From the NCBI GenBank assembly GCA_034926235.1, contig JAYFRE010000169.1:1-27473 (forward strand): DNA of 27,473 nt, in the 5' to 3' direction. Origin of the DNA: JAYFRE01 sp034926235 (GTDB taxonomy: Bacteria > Pseudomonadota > Alphaproteobacteria > Rhodospirillales > Magnetospirillaceae). Under the pieces are notes generated by a model. It saw only the letters and a list, made by a program, of their open reading frames with translations. It searched no databases and was not told the origin of the DNA. Made by a program: the position numbers and the translations under genes. This document shows positions 1-6,525 of the stretch, piece by piece (the stretch's first letter is position 1; each line of letters starts with the position of its first letter).

Positions 1-208
1 CCTGATCGAAAACATCACGCTGGGCACGGCGGCGGTCGGTTACCGGACCGAATCCATGCATGGCGCGGGCAGCCCGCAGGCGCAGCGGATCATGATCGCC
101 CGTCAGGGCAATCTGGGCCGCAAGAAGGAGCTGGCCAAGGCTATCGCCGGCATTCCGTCCGAGAAAAAAGGTGCGGATAAGAAGAAGGCTCTCGAATCCG
201 CCAAGTAA
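1..208 (+). CDS. abfD: 4-hydroxybutyryl-CoA dehydratase, C-terminal fragment
   Basis: The reading frame is open from base 2 to the TAA at 206-208 and gives the last 68 residues; the start lies outside the window. The fragment contains TESMHGAGSPQAQRIMIARQ followed by a Lys-rich tail, which I recognise as the conserved C-terminus of the 4-hydroxybutyryl-CoA dehydratase / vinylacetyl-CoA isomerase family (4-HPA hydroxylase-like fold, FAD and a [4Fe-4S] cluster). The family dehydrates 4-hydroxybutyryl-CoA to crotonyl-CoA. The 4-hydroxybutyrate CoA-transferase gene 500 bp downstream supports this. The cluster ligands and FAD site are upstream and cannot be checked here. Confidence 0.85.
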   Translation, partial: LIENITLGTAAVGYRTESMHGAGSPQAQRIMIARQGNLGRKKELAKAIAGIPSEKKGADKKKALESAK

Positions 209-318
209 TCGTTGGGAAAACTGGGGCCGGGCGATACCATCGTCCGGCCCTGATGCTTCCCGGGAATTCCAGGGATGGGTGGAAAAGAGGCGCTGTTCTG
301 GTGCGTCGGGAGAGGTCC

Positions 319-651
319 ATGAAGGGATGTGTCATCGGAATCAATTTCTGCGGCGGTTGCAATCCGGTCATTGATCGAAGCGCCATCGCCCGGGAGATTT
401 CGGCGGCTCTGACCGAAGCGGGCTTCGAGGTGGCCTTCAACGATTGGGATGCGGATTTCATCATCCGTCTCAGCGGCTGTTCGGCCAATTGCGCCGAACG
501 TTATCATCCCGAGGCCGAGACCGGCCTGTCGATCGCGGGACTGTCCCTGGATGCGGTTTTTGCCGCCGAGGACGATCTTGCCGGCTTGGCCGTTGCGGCG
601 GTCGAGGCCTATTGCCGGTCTGAATCCAGCTCGGCGCGACGGTCCGCCTGA
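319..651 (+). CDS. small CGGCNP-motif protein between abfD and abfT
   Basis: A 110-residue protein of unknown function. The ATG at 319 is preferred because GGGAGAGG lies just upstream (308-315) and the next in-frame ATG upstream (253) has no ribosome site. Cysteines occur as C11-x2-C14 in FCGGCNP and as C54-x3-C58 in GCSANC, with another at C4 and one near the C-terminus. That spacing suggests a metal or disulfide site, but no catalytic family was identified. It lies between the dehydratase and CoA-transferase genes on the same strand, 110 bp after the first and 68 bp before the second, so it is probably cotranscribed. An accessory or redox role in 4-hydroxybutyrate metabolism is inference only. 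Confidence 0.75.
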   Translation: MKGCVIGINFCGGCNPVIDRSAIAREISAALTEAGFEVAFNDWDADFIIRLSGCSANCAERYHPEAETGLSIAGLSLDAVFAAEDDLAGLAVAAVEAYCRSESSSARRSA

Positions 652-719
652 ACGATCCCTGGACCGCTTTACCGGAGACGGGCCCAGCGCCCGGTCTCAT
701 GACGAAACGGGGTATCAGG

Positions 720-2024
720 ATGAGCAATTGGAAGACGGTTTATAAAGATAAGATCGTCAGCGCGGCCGAGGCCGTGGCGGCGGTGAAATCGGGGGACCGG
801 GTGGTGACCGGCCATGCCTGCGGCGAGCCGCAGACATTGATCGAGGCGCTGGTGGCGCGCGCGGACGAACTGCGCGATGTCGAGATTGTCCATATGGTGG
901 CGATGGGGCCGGCGAAATACGCCCAACCCGGCATGGAAAAGAGCTTCCGCCATAACGCGCTGTTCCTGGGCGGCTCGACCCGCAAGGCGGTGGAAGAGGG
1001 ACGGGCGGACTTCACCCCCTGCTTCTTCCACGAGGTGCCGCGCCTGTTCAAGCAGGGCATCCTGCCGGTCGATGTGGCGATGATCCAGATCACGCCGCCG
1101 GATGCGGACGGTTTTTGCAGCTACGGTCTGTCGGCCGACTACACGCAAGGAGCGGCGGAAAGCGCCAAGCTGGTCATCGCCCAGGTGAACGAGCATCTGC
1201 CGCGCACCGGCGGATCGAGGATTTCTTTGGACAAGATCGCCTATGTCGTCGAGGCGCACGAGCCGGTGCTGGAGCTGACGCCGCCCAAGATCGGCGATAT
1301 CGAACGCAAGATCGGCGAGAATGTCGCCGGCCTGATCCCGGACGGGGCGACCCTGCAGCTTGGCATCGGCGCGATTCCGGATGCGGTGCTGCTGTTCTTG
1401 GACAAGAAGAAGGATCTGGGCATCCATTCGGAAATGTTCTCGGACGGGGTGGTGCATCTGGCCGAGCTGGGAGTGGTGACCAACAAAAAGAAGACGCTGC
1501 ATCCCGGCAAGTTCATCGCCACCTTCCTGATGGGCAGCCGCAAGCTCTATGATTTCGTCAACAACAATCCGGCGGTTGAACTGGCCCCGGTGGATTACGT
1601 CAACGATCCCTATGTGATCGGCCAGAACGACAGCCTGATCTCGATCAATTCCGCTCTTCAGGTCGATGTGATGGGGCAGGTCAATGCCGAGATGATCGGG
1701 TCGCGCCAGTTTTCCGGTATCGGCGGGCAGGTCGATTTCGTGCGCGGGGCCAGCCGTTCCAAGGGCGGCAAATCGATCATCGCCATGCCATCCACCGCGT
1801 CCAAGGGCACGGTGTCGCGCATCTGCCTGGAACTGGACCGGGGCGCCGCCGTGACCACGTCGCGCACCGACGTCCATTATGTGGTGACCGAATACGGCGT
1901 CGCCGAGCTGCGTGGGAAGAGCCTGCGCCAGCGCGCCGAAGCCTTGATCGGCATCGCCCATCCCGATTTCCGCGCTTCCCTGCGAAAGGCGCTCGAAAAG
2001 GAAAATACAAAAGTAATCGCTTAA
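720..2024 (+). CDS. abfT: 4-hydroxybutyrate CoA-transferase
   Basis: A 434-residue enzyme of the acetyl-CoA hydrolase/transferase family. It moves CoA from acetyl-CoA or another acyl-CoA to 4-hydroxybutyrate, making the substrate of the dehydratase encoded upstream. The N-terminus MSNWKTVYKDK aligns with the clostridial AbfT start, so the ATG at 720 is chosen over the one at 699; GGGG lies 7 bases upstream. The glycine-rich CoA-loop segment LQLGIGAIPDAV and the motif HSEMFSDGVV are visible. The Glu in HSE is residue 238, the position of the catalytic glutamyl-CoA residue described for the Clostridium aminobutyricum enzyme. Near the C-terminus QFSGIGGQVDFVRGAS and the TTSR/YVVTEYG segments are typical. 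Length and motifs are intact. Confidence 0.93.
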   Translation: MSNWKTVYKDKIVSAAEAVAAVKSGDRVVTGHACGEPQTLIEALVARADELRDVEIVHMVAMGPAKYAQPGMEKSFRHNALFLGGSTRKAVEEGRADFTPCFFHEVPRLFKQGILPVDVAMIQITPPDADGFCSYGLSADYTQGAAESAKLVIAQVNEHLPRTGGSRISLDKIAYVVEAHEPVLELTPPKIGDIERKIGENVAGLIPDGATLQLGIGAIPDAVLLFLDKKKDLGIHSEMFSDGVVHLAELGVVTNKKKTLHPGKFIATFLMGSRKLYDFVNNNPAVELAPVDYVNDPYVIGQNDSLISINSALQVDVMGQVNAEMIGSRQFSGIGGQVDFVRGASRSKGGKSIIAMPSTASKGTVSRICLELDRGAAVTTSRTDVHYVVTEYGVAELRGKSLRQRAEALIGIAHPDFRASLRKALEKENTKVIA

Positions 2025-2071
2025 CAAACGGACATCGCATGGCAAGGACCGTTTCTCATTGAGAGGCAGAC

Positions 2072-2299
2072 ATGACCGAAAAAATGGACAATCCCGAAAA
2101 AATGGACGTTCCTGAATCCGAATCCGAATCCGAATCCGGGCAGGAGCAGGGGCTCATAGGGAAATGGAAGGGCCGTTTGAAGCGGTCCATGTCCGCGATG
2201 AGCCAGAATTTCGAGGAAATCGAGCAGCAGAAGGAAAGCTGCGACCGGGAAAATATCGCGAAGCATGGCAAGGATTGGGTCAATCGCTGCTGCGGCTGA
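2072..2299 (+). CDS. small acidic protein with Ser-Glu repeat
   Basis: A predicted 75-residue protein with no family I recognise. It starts at the ATG at 2072 with GAGAGG five bases upstream. The N-terminal half is acidic and contains a Ser-Glu repeat encoded by four exact tandem copies of GAATCC (2114-2137). The C-terminal half is mixed-charge, probably helical, and ends with a Cys pair (NRCCG). It begins 47 bp after abfT and is followed by a hairpin terminator, so it is probably the last gene of the operon. The opposite strand is also open here, so coding status rests on the ribosome site, position and composition. Confidence 0.6.
   Translation: MTEKMDNPEKMDVPESESESESGQEQGLIGKWKGRLKRSMSAMSQNFEEIEQQKESCDRENIAKHGKDWVNRCCG
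2114..2137 (+). repeat. hexanucleotide tandem repeat (GAATCC)4
   Basis: Four exact copies of GAATCC lie within the small acidic gene and encode a Ser-Glu repeat. Because the unit is six bases, copy-number changes would alter repeat length without shifting frame. Confidence 0.9.
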
Positions 2300-2311
2300 C
2301 CGATTCCAGGC

Positions 2312-2348
2312 GGTGACTTTTTTCATCAGGTGGTGACATTTGTCATCA
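2312..2348. promoter_or_regulatory. pair of 17-bp direct repeats with 20-bp period
   Basis: GGTGACTTTTTTCATCA (2312-2328) and GGTGACATTTGTCATCA (2332-2348) match at 15 of 17 positions and begin exactly 20 bp apart, close to two helical turns. The second copy contains a dyad, TGAC-N4-GTCA. They sit between the end of the small acidic gene and the terminator, ahead of the gene-poor region. Binding by a regulator is inference; no specific factor is proposed. Confidence 0.45.
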
Positions 2349-2359
2349 CCATGGTAGCG

Positions 2360-2388
2360 AACGGCCCTCCCAAAAGGGGGGCCGTTTT
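2360..2388 (+). terminator. hairpin terminator after the abf operon
   Basis: A ten-base-pair stem (2361-2370 with 2376-2385) closes a CAAAA loop and runs into TTTT. One pair, T2368 with G2378, is a G-U wobble as plus-strand RNA and would be an A-C mismatch on the minus strand, so the hairpin fits plus-strand transcription. The T-tract is short, so efficiency may be moderate. Confidence 0.65.
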
Positions 2389-2891
2389 GCTGTCACTGTA
2401 GCGTGTCTGCTACATGTTGTGCGGATAACGCACAGTTTGGCGGGCGGAAGGCGACCCTGATTGCGGCGTTTGGCCTTGTTTTGCGGCAAAAACAGGCATG
2501 ATTGCCGGGAACGCGCTGTTGGTACGCTATTTGCTAATGATCTTAATGCCTTCTTGTTTCGCGGGCCGGACGGTCGATTGGAATGGATCTGCTCTTTCCT
2601 TCCATACCCCCCTGTCAAGCCCAGTCCGGTTCGGTTTCGCGGAACAGGAGGGGTTGGTTGTTCGTCGGTTAAAGACCGTGATGTTTGGACCTGTGGCGTT
2701 TCCGCTCCCCCACGTTTGGAAACGCCCTGCGCTTTTCGGGCGGTGTCCTGGTTGCGGATTTGGCGTGCTCCAGCGTCGGGGATCGCCCGTTCGAGCGGGT
2801 AGACGATGCCCAAACTGCCCGCAGGGATTCTAGGGACCCTCGGGCCGCTTGGTCTTCGGCTCGGATCGGGATGGCTTTCCGGTATTTTTAT
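2389..2891 (+). ncRNA. gene-free stretch, possible structured non-coding RNA
   Basis: No reading frame here has recognisable homology or a good ribosome site. Structure is visible: TGTAGC/GCTACA (2397-2414), the palindrome TGTGCG-GATAA-CGCACA (2418-2434), a perfect 9-bp stem GGCGTTTCC/GGAAACGCC (2695-2703 with 2718-2726), and smaller CCCG/CGGG stems near 2790. The stretch ends in a strong plus-strand terminator that no known plus-strand gene needs. A small RNA is therefore possible; its 5' end is unknown and no promoter was convincing. It does not match tRNA, tmRNA, RNase P, SRP or 6S signatures that I can recognise. A decayed gene is the alternative. Confidence 0.3.
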
Positions 2892-2963
2892 TCCCCTTGT
2901 TCTTTCAAGGCTTTGGGCCAAGCTCCTGCCCGGCCGCAGATGAAAGGACAAGGGGATTTTTTT
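2892..2963 (+). terminator. strong plus-strand hairpin terminator
   Basis: CCCCTTGTTCTTTCA (2893-2907) pairs over its whole length with TGAAAGGACAAGGGG (2941-2955), and T2892 can pair with A2956. The stem is followed by seven T residues (2957-2963). The single non-Watson-Crick pair, T2901 with G2947, is a G-U wobble only in plus-strand RNA. On the minus strand the hairpin lies just after the MFS stop, but the following sequence is A-rich, so it does not look like that gene's terminator. Confidence 0.7.
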
Positions 2964-4227
2964 ATTCTCTGGAAGGATGCGCGGATCGAAAGGCGCTTTT
3001 TCGCGCCAATCGGGTGAACAGCACCAGGCTTGCGGCCAGGACCGCCGCTGCGATGAAATAGGATATGTCCGGACTGCGCAGCGGGGCATCCTCGGACAGA
3101 AAGAAACCAAAGGCCTGGCTGAAGAACAGGGTTCCCGCCAGTAGGGACAGATTCATCAGCGCCGAGATTCCTCCCTGAAGCGCGCCTTGCGCATTCTCGG
3201 GAACCGCGCGCGACATCAGCGCCGTCAGCATTGGGTGGACGAATCCCTCCGCCGCATGAACGATCAGCAACAAGATGACGATCGTGGTCGTGGTGACCAG
3301 CCCGTAAGCCAGACAGCACAGGATTCCGACCAGCAAGCCTACTTCCGTCAACCGCCATTCGCCCCAGCGCGTCACGGCGGGGCCGGTGGCCAGGCCTTGC
3401 AGAAGCGACATACCCAAACCAGAGGCCGCCAGGGTCAAACCGACCATGGCTTCGGACCAGCCGAATTTTGCGATGCCCCAAAAGGACCAGATGGCGACAT
3501 AGATCGACGTGCCGAAAAAATAAAGGACCAGGACCGCCCCCAAAGGCAGAACGCCCGGGAAACGGCGGAACACGATCAGAGCGCCCAAGGGATTGGCTTC
3601 CCGCCAGCGGAAAGTCCGTCTCTTGCCGACGGGCAGCGTTTCGGGCAGGGCGAACAGCCCGAACAGGAAATTCGCTCCGGCCAGGACAGCGGCGCACCAG
3701 AACGGCACGCGCGGTCCAAAGGACCCCAGAAGCCCGCCCAAGGCAGGGCCAAGCACGAATCCCAGCCCAAAGGCCGCGGCCATCAGGCCGAACGCCTTGG
3801 CGCGCTTCTCAGGAGGCGAGACGTCGGCGAGGCAGGCATTGGCGATGACATAGGAAGAACCGCAGATTCCGGCGATGATCCGGCCCACGAACAGCCAGGC
3901 GAGGGTGGGGGCAAGCGCATGGAGCACATAATCGACGGCCAGTCCGCTGATGGCGAGCAGAAGAAGAGGGCGGCGTCCGAACCGGTCCGATAACGCCCCC
4001 ATCAACGGGGCGCAGAGAAATTGCGCCAGGCTGAAGGCCGCGAACATCCAGCCGCCAAGCCGGGCGGCCTCGTCCAATCCGACATGGCCGACGCCTTCGA
4101 TCAGCGTCGGCAGCACCGGCAGAATCAGTCCCAAGCCGGAAACATCGAGAAAAACCGCCAGCAAAGCGAAGATGGTGGCGCGACGGGCATGCCCGGATGA
4201 AATGGTGATGGCGGCGTTGGCGGTCAT
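2962..4227 (-). CDS. TetA-like MFS drug exporter
   Basis: A 421-residue major facilitator superfamily protein with about twelve hydrophobic segments, probably a proton-driven drug antiporter of the inner membrane. The first segment contains GLGLILPVLPTLIE, typical of the TCR/Tet subgroup. The loop between segments 2 and 3 has the MFS motif A as GALSDRFGRRPLL. The GxLxGPxxGG-type antiporter motif C appears as FGLGFVLGPALGGLLG after segment 5. Length matches TetA-type proteins. No TetR-type regulator gene is adjacent, so neither regulation nor tetracycline specificity can be claimed. The ribosome site before the ATG is weak. Confidence 0.88.
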   Translation of the reverse strand: MTANAAITISSGHARRATIFALLAVFLDVSGLGLILPVLPTLIEGVGHVGLDEAARLGGWMFAAFSLAQFLCAPLMGALSDRFGRRPLLLLAISGLAVDYVLHALAPTLAWLFVGRIIAGICGSSYVIANACLADVSPPEKRAKAFGLMAAAFGLGFVLGPALGGLLGSFGPRVPFWCAAVLAGANFLFGLFALPETLPVGKRRTFRWREANPLGALIVFRRFPGVLPLGAVLVLYFFGTSIYVAIWSFWGIAKFGWSEAMVGLTLAASGLGMSLLQGLATGPAVTRWGEWRLTEVGLLVGILCCLAYGLVTTTTIVILLLIVHAAEGFVHPMLTALMSRAVPENAQGALQGGISALMNLSLLAGTLFFSQAFGFFLSEDAPLRSPDISYFIAAAVLAASLVLFTRLARKSAFRSAHPSRE

Positions 4228-4524
4228 GCTGCTTTTGGGGATAGAAAACGGACAAAGGCGGCCGCATTTTGCCTGAGGATTTCTCCCCTATTGCTCGTAT
4301 CGGAAAAACGAAACCGCCCCTGACGGAAAAGCGTCAGGGATTTCGGTGGGAATTCATCCGGAACGCGCACGCATGAAGATGTTCTGAACATGCTGTGGAC
4401 GCGGGGGGAAGTCCGCTTGGGCGATCCGTTGGAGCCGGGCGCGCGACCATGGGATCGTGCATAACACGCTTCCCAATGGAACGCAATCGGACCATGGCGC
4501 CCGAAGGTGAGGGAACGGGAACGG
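4228..4524. other. intergenic region between MFS gene and flgE
   Basis: No gene is supported in these 297 bp. They contain the upstream region of the MFS gene, a hairpin at 4318-4339, and the perfect dyad ATGTTC-T-GAACAT (4379-4391) of unknown meaning. No clear sigma-70 promoter was found by eye. Confidence 0.5.
4304..4345 (-). terminator. possible terminator after flgE
   Basis: CCCTGACG and CGTCAGGG (4318-4325, 4332-4339) form an eight-base-pair stem with a six-base loop. On the minus strand an outer CGAAA/TTTCG pairing can extend it across a small bulge, followed by TTTTT (plus-strand A4304-4308). It lies about 180 bp after the flgE stop. The bulge makes this a tentative call. Confidence 0.35.
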
Positions 4525-5775
4525 TTAGTTCCGGATCAGATCGCGGGCGGTTTCCAGCATCTGCGTGGTGGTTCCCCAAAGCTTGCTGGCGGCTTGGTAG
4601 GCCTGCTGCGCCGTGATCATGGTGGCGAATTCAGTTGTGGTGTCTACGGTCGAGTTTTCCAAAGAATTCGTCACCAGGGTGCTTTGGCTGCCGAACTTGG
4701 ATACGGCGCCGATGGTGACGGGTCCGGCGGCCTGGGTCGCGGAAAACAGGGTTCCACTGTCATAGGCGAGTTCGTTGGGTTCGACGAACTGGGCCACGGC
4801 CAATGTGCCGACGGCAACGCTGCGATTGTTGGTGTAGTTGGCGTAGACGGTGCCGGTTTCGTCGATGGAGACGGATTTAAAGGTGCCGCCGGCATAGCCG
4901 TCCGCCAGAGAGCCTTTGAGCGATGCTTCTTCCGATTTCGCATTCAGCGAAACCTGGGAAAGATCGATGGAGACTCGGCTGCTGGTTCCGTCGGCCCATT
5001 GGATGTCGACGCTTACCGGTTCGGTGGGGGCGATGATCTTGCCGTTGCCGTCATAGGCCAATGTCGGCGACGAAGATGTGACCGTCCCGACCGAGGCATT
5101 CATGGAAAAGTCGAGCGTCCAATTATTGATCGTCCCGCTTGGCGTCAGGGAAAGGCCCAGGGTTTGAACATTGCCCTTGGTGTCGTAAAGACCGAAACTG
5201 GTCGAGGTCGAACCGACCGTCGTCGATGGCACGGACCCCTGAGCGATGATAGCGGTGGTCGCCTGGGGCTGCATCTGGCTGTAGCGGTCATAGCTGAGCG
5301 CGGTCAGCCCTGACGGCGAATTCGTGGTGCCCGGAGGCGTCTGGCCCGCGGGCCAGCCCATGAGAAAGTTGCCGCTGGGGTCGGTTAGATAGACGACGCC
5401 GGACGACGAATCGCTGTTGCCCAGGGCCGTTGCGGGCAATTGCTGCAAAGCGCCGTTACGGGTGTAACGGGTGCTGCCGGTTCCGTCCACGCTGGAATTA
5501 ACGACGAAGAATCCCTTGCCGTCGATGGCAAGATCGGTGCTCTTGTTGGAATTAACGATCAGCCCCTGACTCCGCGCCTGGTTTCGCGTGTTGGCGCGGA
5601 CCCCATAGGCGCTGGTATCGTTGGAATTCTGATCGAGGATGGTCGAAAACTGAACATCGATCGCCTTGTAGCCCGTGCTCTGCGAATTGGCGAGATTCTG
5701 GCTGACGACGGCCAAAGCGGTATTCTGCGCGTTCAGGGCGTTTACGCTGTTTGATACGGCGCCGAAAATCGACAT
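4525..5775 (-). CDS. flgE: flagellar hook protein FlgE
   Basis: A 416-residue hook protein, secreted by the flagellar type III system and polymerised between basal body and filament. The start MSIFGAVSNSVNALNAQ is the usual flagellar rod/hook N-terminus, followed by the motif SQNLANSQSTGYKA (FlgBCEFG family). The central beta-rich part is Ser/Thr/Gly-rich as in hook proteins. The C-terminus has TMITAQQAYQAASKLW and TARDLIRN, the conserved coiled-coil tail. The open frame extends 70 codons upstream, but that part has no family similarity, and the sigma-54 promoter lies 49 bp before the chosen ATG. No other flagellar gene is nearby, which is unusual because flgE normally sits with flgD or flgK. 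Confidence 0.9.
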   Translation of the reverse strand: MSIFGAVSNSVNALNAQNTALAVVSQNLANSQSTGYKAIDVQFSTILDQNSNDTSAYGVRANTRNQARSQGLIVNSNKSTDLAIDGKGFFVVNSSVDGTGSTRYTRNGALQQLPATALGNSDSSSGVVYLTDPSGNFLMGWPAGQTPPGTTNSPSGLTALSYDRYSQMQPQATTAIIAQGSVPSTTVGSTSTSFGLYDTKGNVQTLGLSLTPSGTINNWTLDFSMNASVGTVTSSSPTLAYDGNGKIIAPTEPVSVDIQWADGTSSRVSIDLSQVSLNAKSEEASLKGSLADGYAGGTFKSVSIDETGTVYANYTNNRSVAVGTLAVAQFVEPNELAYDSGTLFSATQAAGPVTIGAVSKFGSQSTLVTNSLENSTVDTTTEFATMITAQQAYQAASKLWGTTTQMLETARDLIRN

Positions 5776-5823
5776 CCTTCGGATTCCCGAATTTAAGAGT
5801 AAAAGATGATGCGCAGGTGTGGA

Positions 5824-5839
5824 TGCAAGTCCTATGCCA
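5824..5839 (-). promoter_or_regulatory. sigma-54 promoter of flgE
   Basis: On the minus strand the sequence reads TGGCAT-AGGAC-TTGCA, matching the -24/-12 consensus TGGCACG-N4-TTGCA at all core GG and GC positions with correct spacing. It lies 48 bp upstream of the flgE ATG, giving an expected leader of roughly 35 bases. Flagellar hook genes in several alphaproteobacteria use sigma-54 promoters. Confidence 0.75.
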
Positions 5840-5891
5840 TGTATGGAAGACGGTAAAAGCCTCTTTATCGGGGTATCGGCCTGGTTTTGTC

Positions 5892-5938
5892 CCGGCATAT
5901 TTTGCCGGTTTCTTTCGGCGGGGGGCAAAATATGCCGG
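5892..5938. promoter_or_regulatory. 15-bp inverted repeat upstream of flgE promoter, likely enhancer
   Basis: CCGGCATATTTTGCC (5892-5906) is repeated exactly as its reverse complement at 5924-5938. The first copy continues as GG, so CCGGCA-N5-TGCCGG is itself a dyad. The pair lies about 80-125 bp upstream of the predicted flgE start site, where sigma-54 activators bind. It resembles the GGC/GCC dyads of the ftr elements bound by FlbD in Caulobacter; that likeness is from memory. Confidence 0.55.
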
Positions 5939-6066
5939 TCTGTAGAATCATGGAAAAAGATCGAGCGAGACCATTCTCCCCCCATTGCCTCTGCCGTTTT
6001 TTCTCAAGGGAATAGGAAATATCCGGCTTGCTGGCCTTAAGCGGATAATGCCTCTCTGGCGCTAGG

Positions 6067-6094
6067 GGCCGCCCGGCTCTACTATCGGGCGGCC
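6067..6094 (+). promoter_or_regulatory. hairpin covering the arfB ribosome site
   Basis: GGCCGCCCG (6067-6075) pairs perfectly with CGGGCGGCC (6086-6094) around a ten-base loop. The 3' arm ends directly against the arfB ATG and contains the only purine-rich ribosome-site candidate, GGGCGG. All nine pairs are G-C, so the stem should be stable and could limit initiation. Confidence 0.6.
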
Positions 6095-6517
6095 ATGATC
6101 GAAATCGCCCCCGGAATCCGCCTTGACGAAGAAGAGATCGAGGAACGCTTCATCCGTTCTTCGGGTCCTGGCGGGCAGAATGTCAACAAGGTCTCCAGCG
6201 CGGTGGAACTGCGCTTCGATGTCCGCCGTTCCGCCTGCCTGCCCGATGCCGTGCGCGACCGGCTGGAAGCGTTGGCCGGCCGGCGTGTGAACCAGGACGG
6301 CGTGCTGATCATCAAAGCCTATGCCTATCGCACCCAGGAAGCCAACCGCCGTGATGCTCTGGCGCGGCTGGTCGCGCTGTTGGAGCAGGCGGCGCAACGG
6401 CCCAAGACCCGTCGTCCGACCCGTCCGACCTTGGCCTCGAAAACCCGCCGTCTCGACGCCAAGGCGAAGCGTTCCGCCGTCAAGGCGATGCGTGGCCCGC
6501 GTCTTGGGCAAGACTGA
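6095..6517 (+). CDS. arfB: alternative ribosome-rescue factor ArfB
   Basis: A 140-residue peptidyl-tRNA hydrolase of the class I release-factor-like family (ArfB/YaeJ, the bacterial relative of mitochondrial ICT1). It releases nascent chains from ribosomes stalled on mRNA lacking a stop codon. The catalytic GGQ motif is at about residues 26-28 (RSSGPGGQNVNKV). The codon-recognition domains of true release factors are absent, as expected. The C-terminal 40 residues are rich in Arg and Lys, matching the tail that enters the empty mRNA channel. The ATG follows a strong hairpin directly. The helicase gene begins 8 bp after its stop, so the two are probably cotranscribed. Confidence 0.93.
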   Translation: MIEIAPGIRLDEEEIEERFIRSSGPGGQNVNKVSSAVELRFDVRRSACLPDAVRDRLEALAGRRVNQDGVLIIKAYAYRTQEANRRDALARLVALLEQAAQRPKTRRPTRPTLASKTRRLDAKAKRSAVKAMRGPRLGQD

Positions 6518-6525
6518 CCGACCTT

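Noticed and set aside
2498..2833. 111-residue plus-strand frame with CPGCG and RCPNC near the end, resembling a zinc ribbon
   Set aside because: Weak ribosome site, no other family features and unusual composition for a coding region; the Cys pattern may be chance. Kept only as part of the unexplained region.
2346..3110. 254-residue minus-strand open frame overlapping the MFS gene end
   Set aside because: It overlaps the conserved C-terminus of the MFS gene on the same strand in another frame, has low-complexity Pro/Arg composition and no ribosome site.
3187..3993. 268-residue plus-strand frame inside the MFS gene
   Set aside because: Antisense shadow of a clear membrane transporter, rich in Gln/Arg/Gly as expected from opposite-strand codons.
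4379..4400. ATGTTC-T-GAACAT dyad and a GAAC-N7-GGAC near-match to the alphaproteobacterial LexA box
   Set aside because: Only one half of the SOS box matches fully and the MFS start is 150 bp away; no basis for SOS control.
5776..5985. N-terminal 70-codon extension of the flgE frame
   Set aside because: It would pass through the sigma-54 promoter and enhancer-like repeats and lacks any flagellar similarity; the MSIFGAV start is typical.
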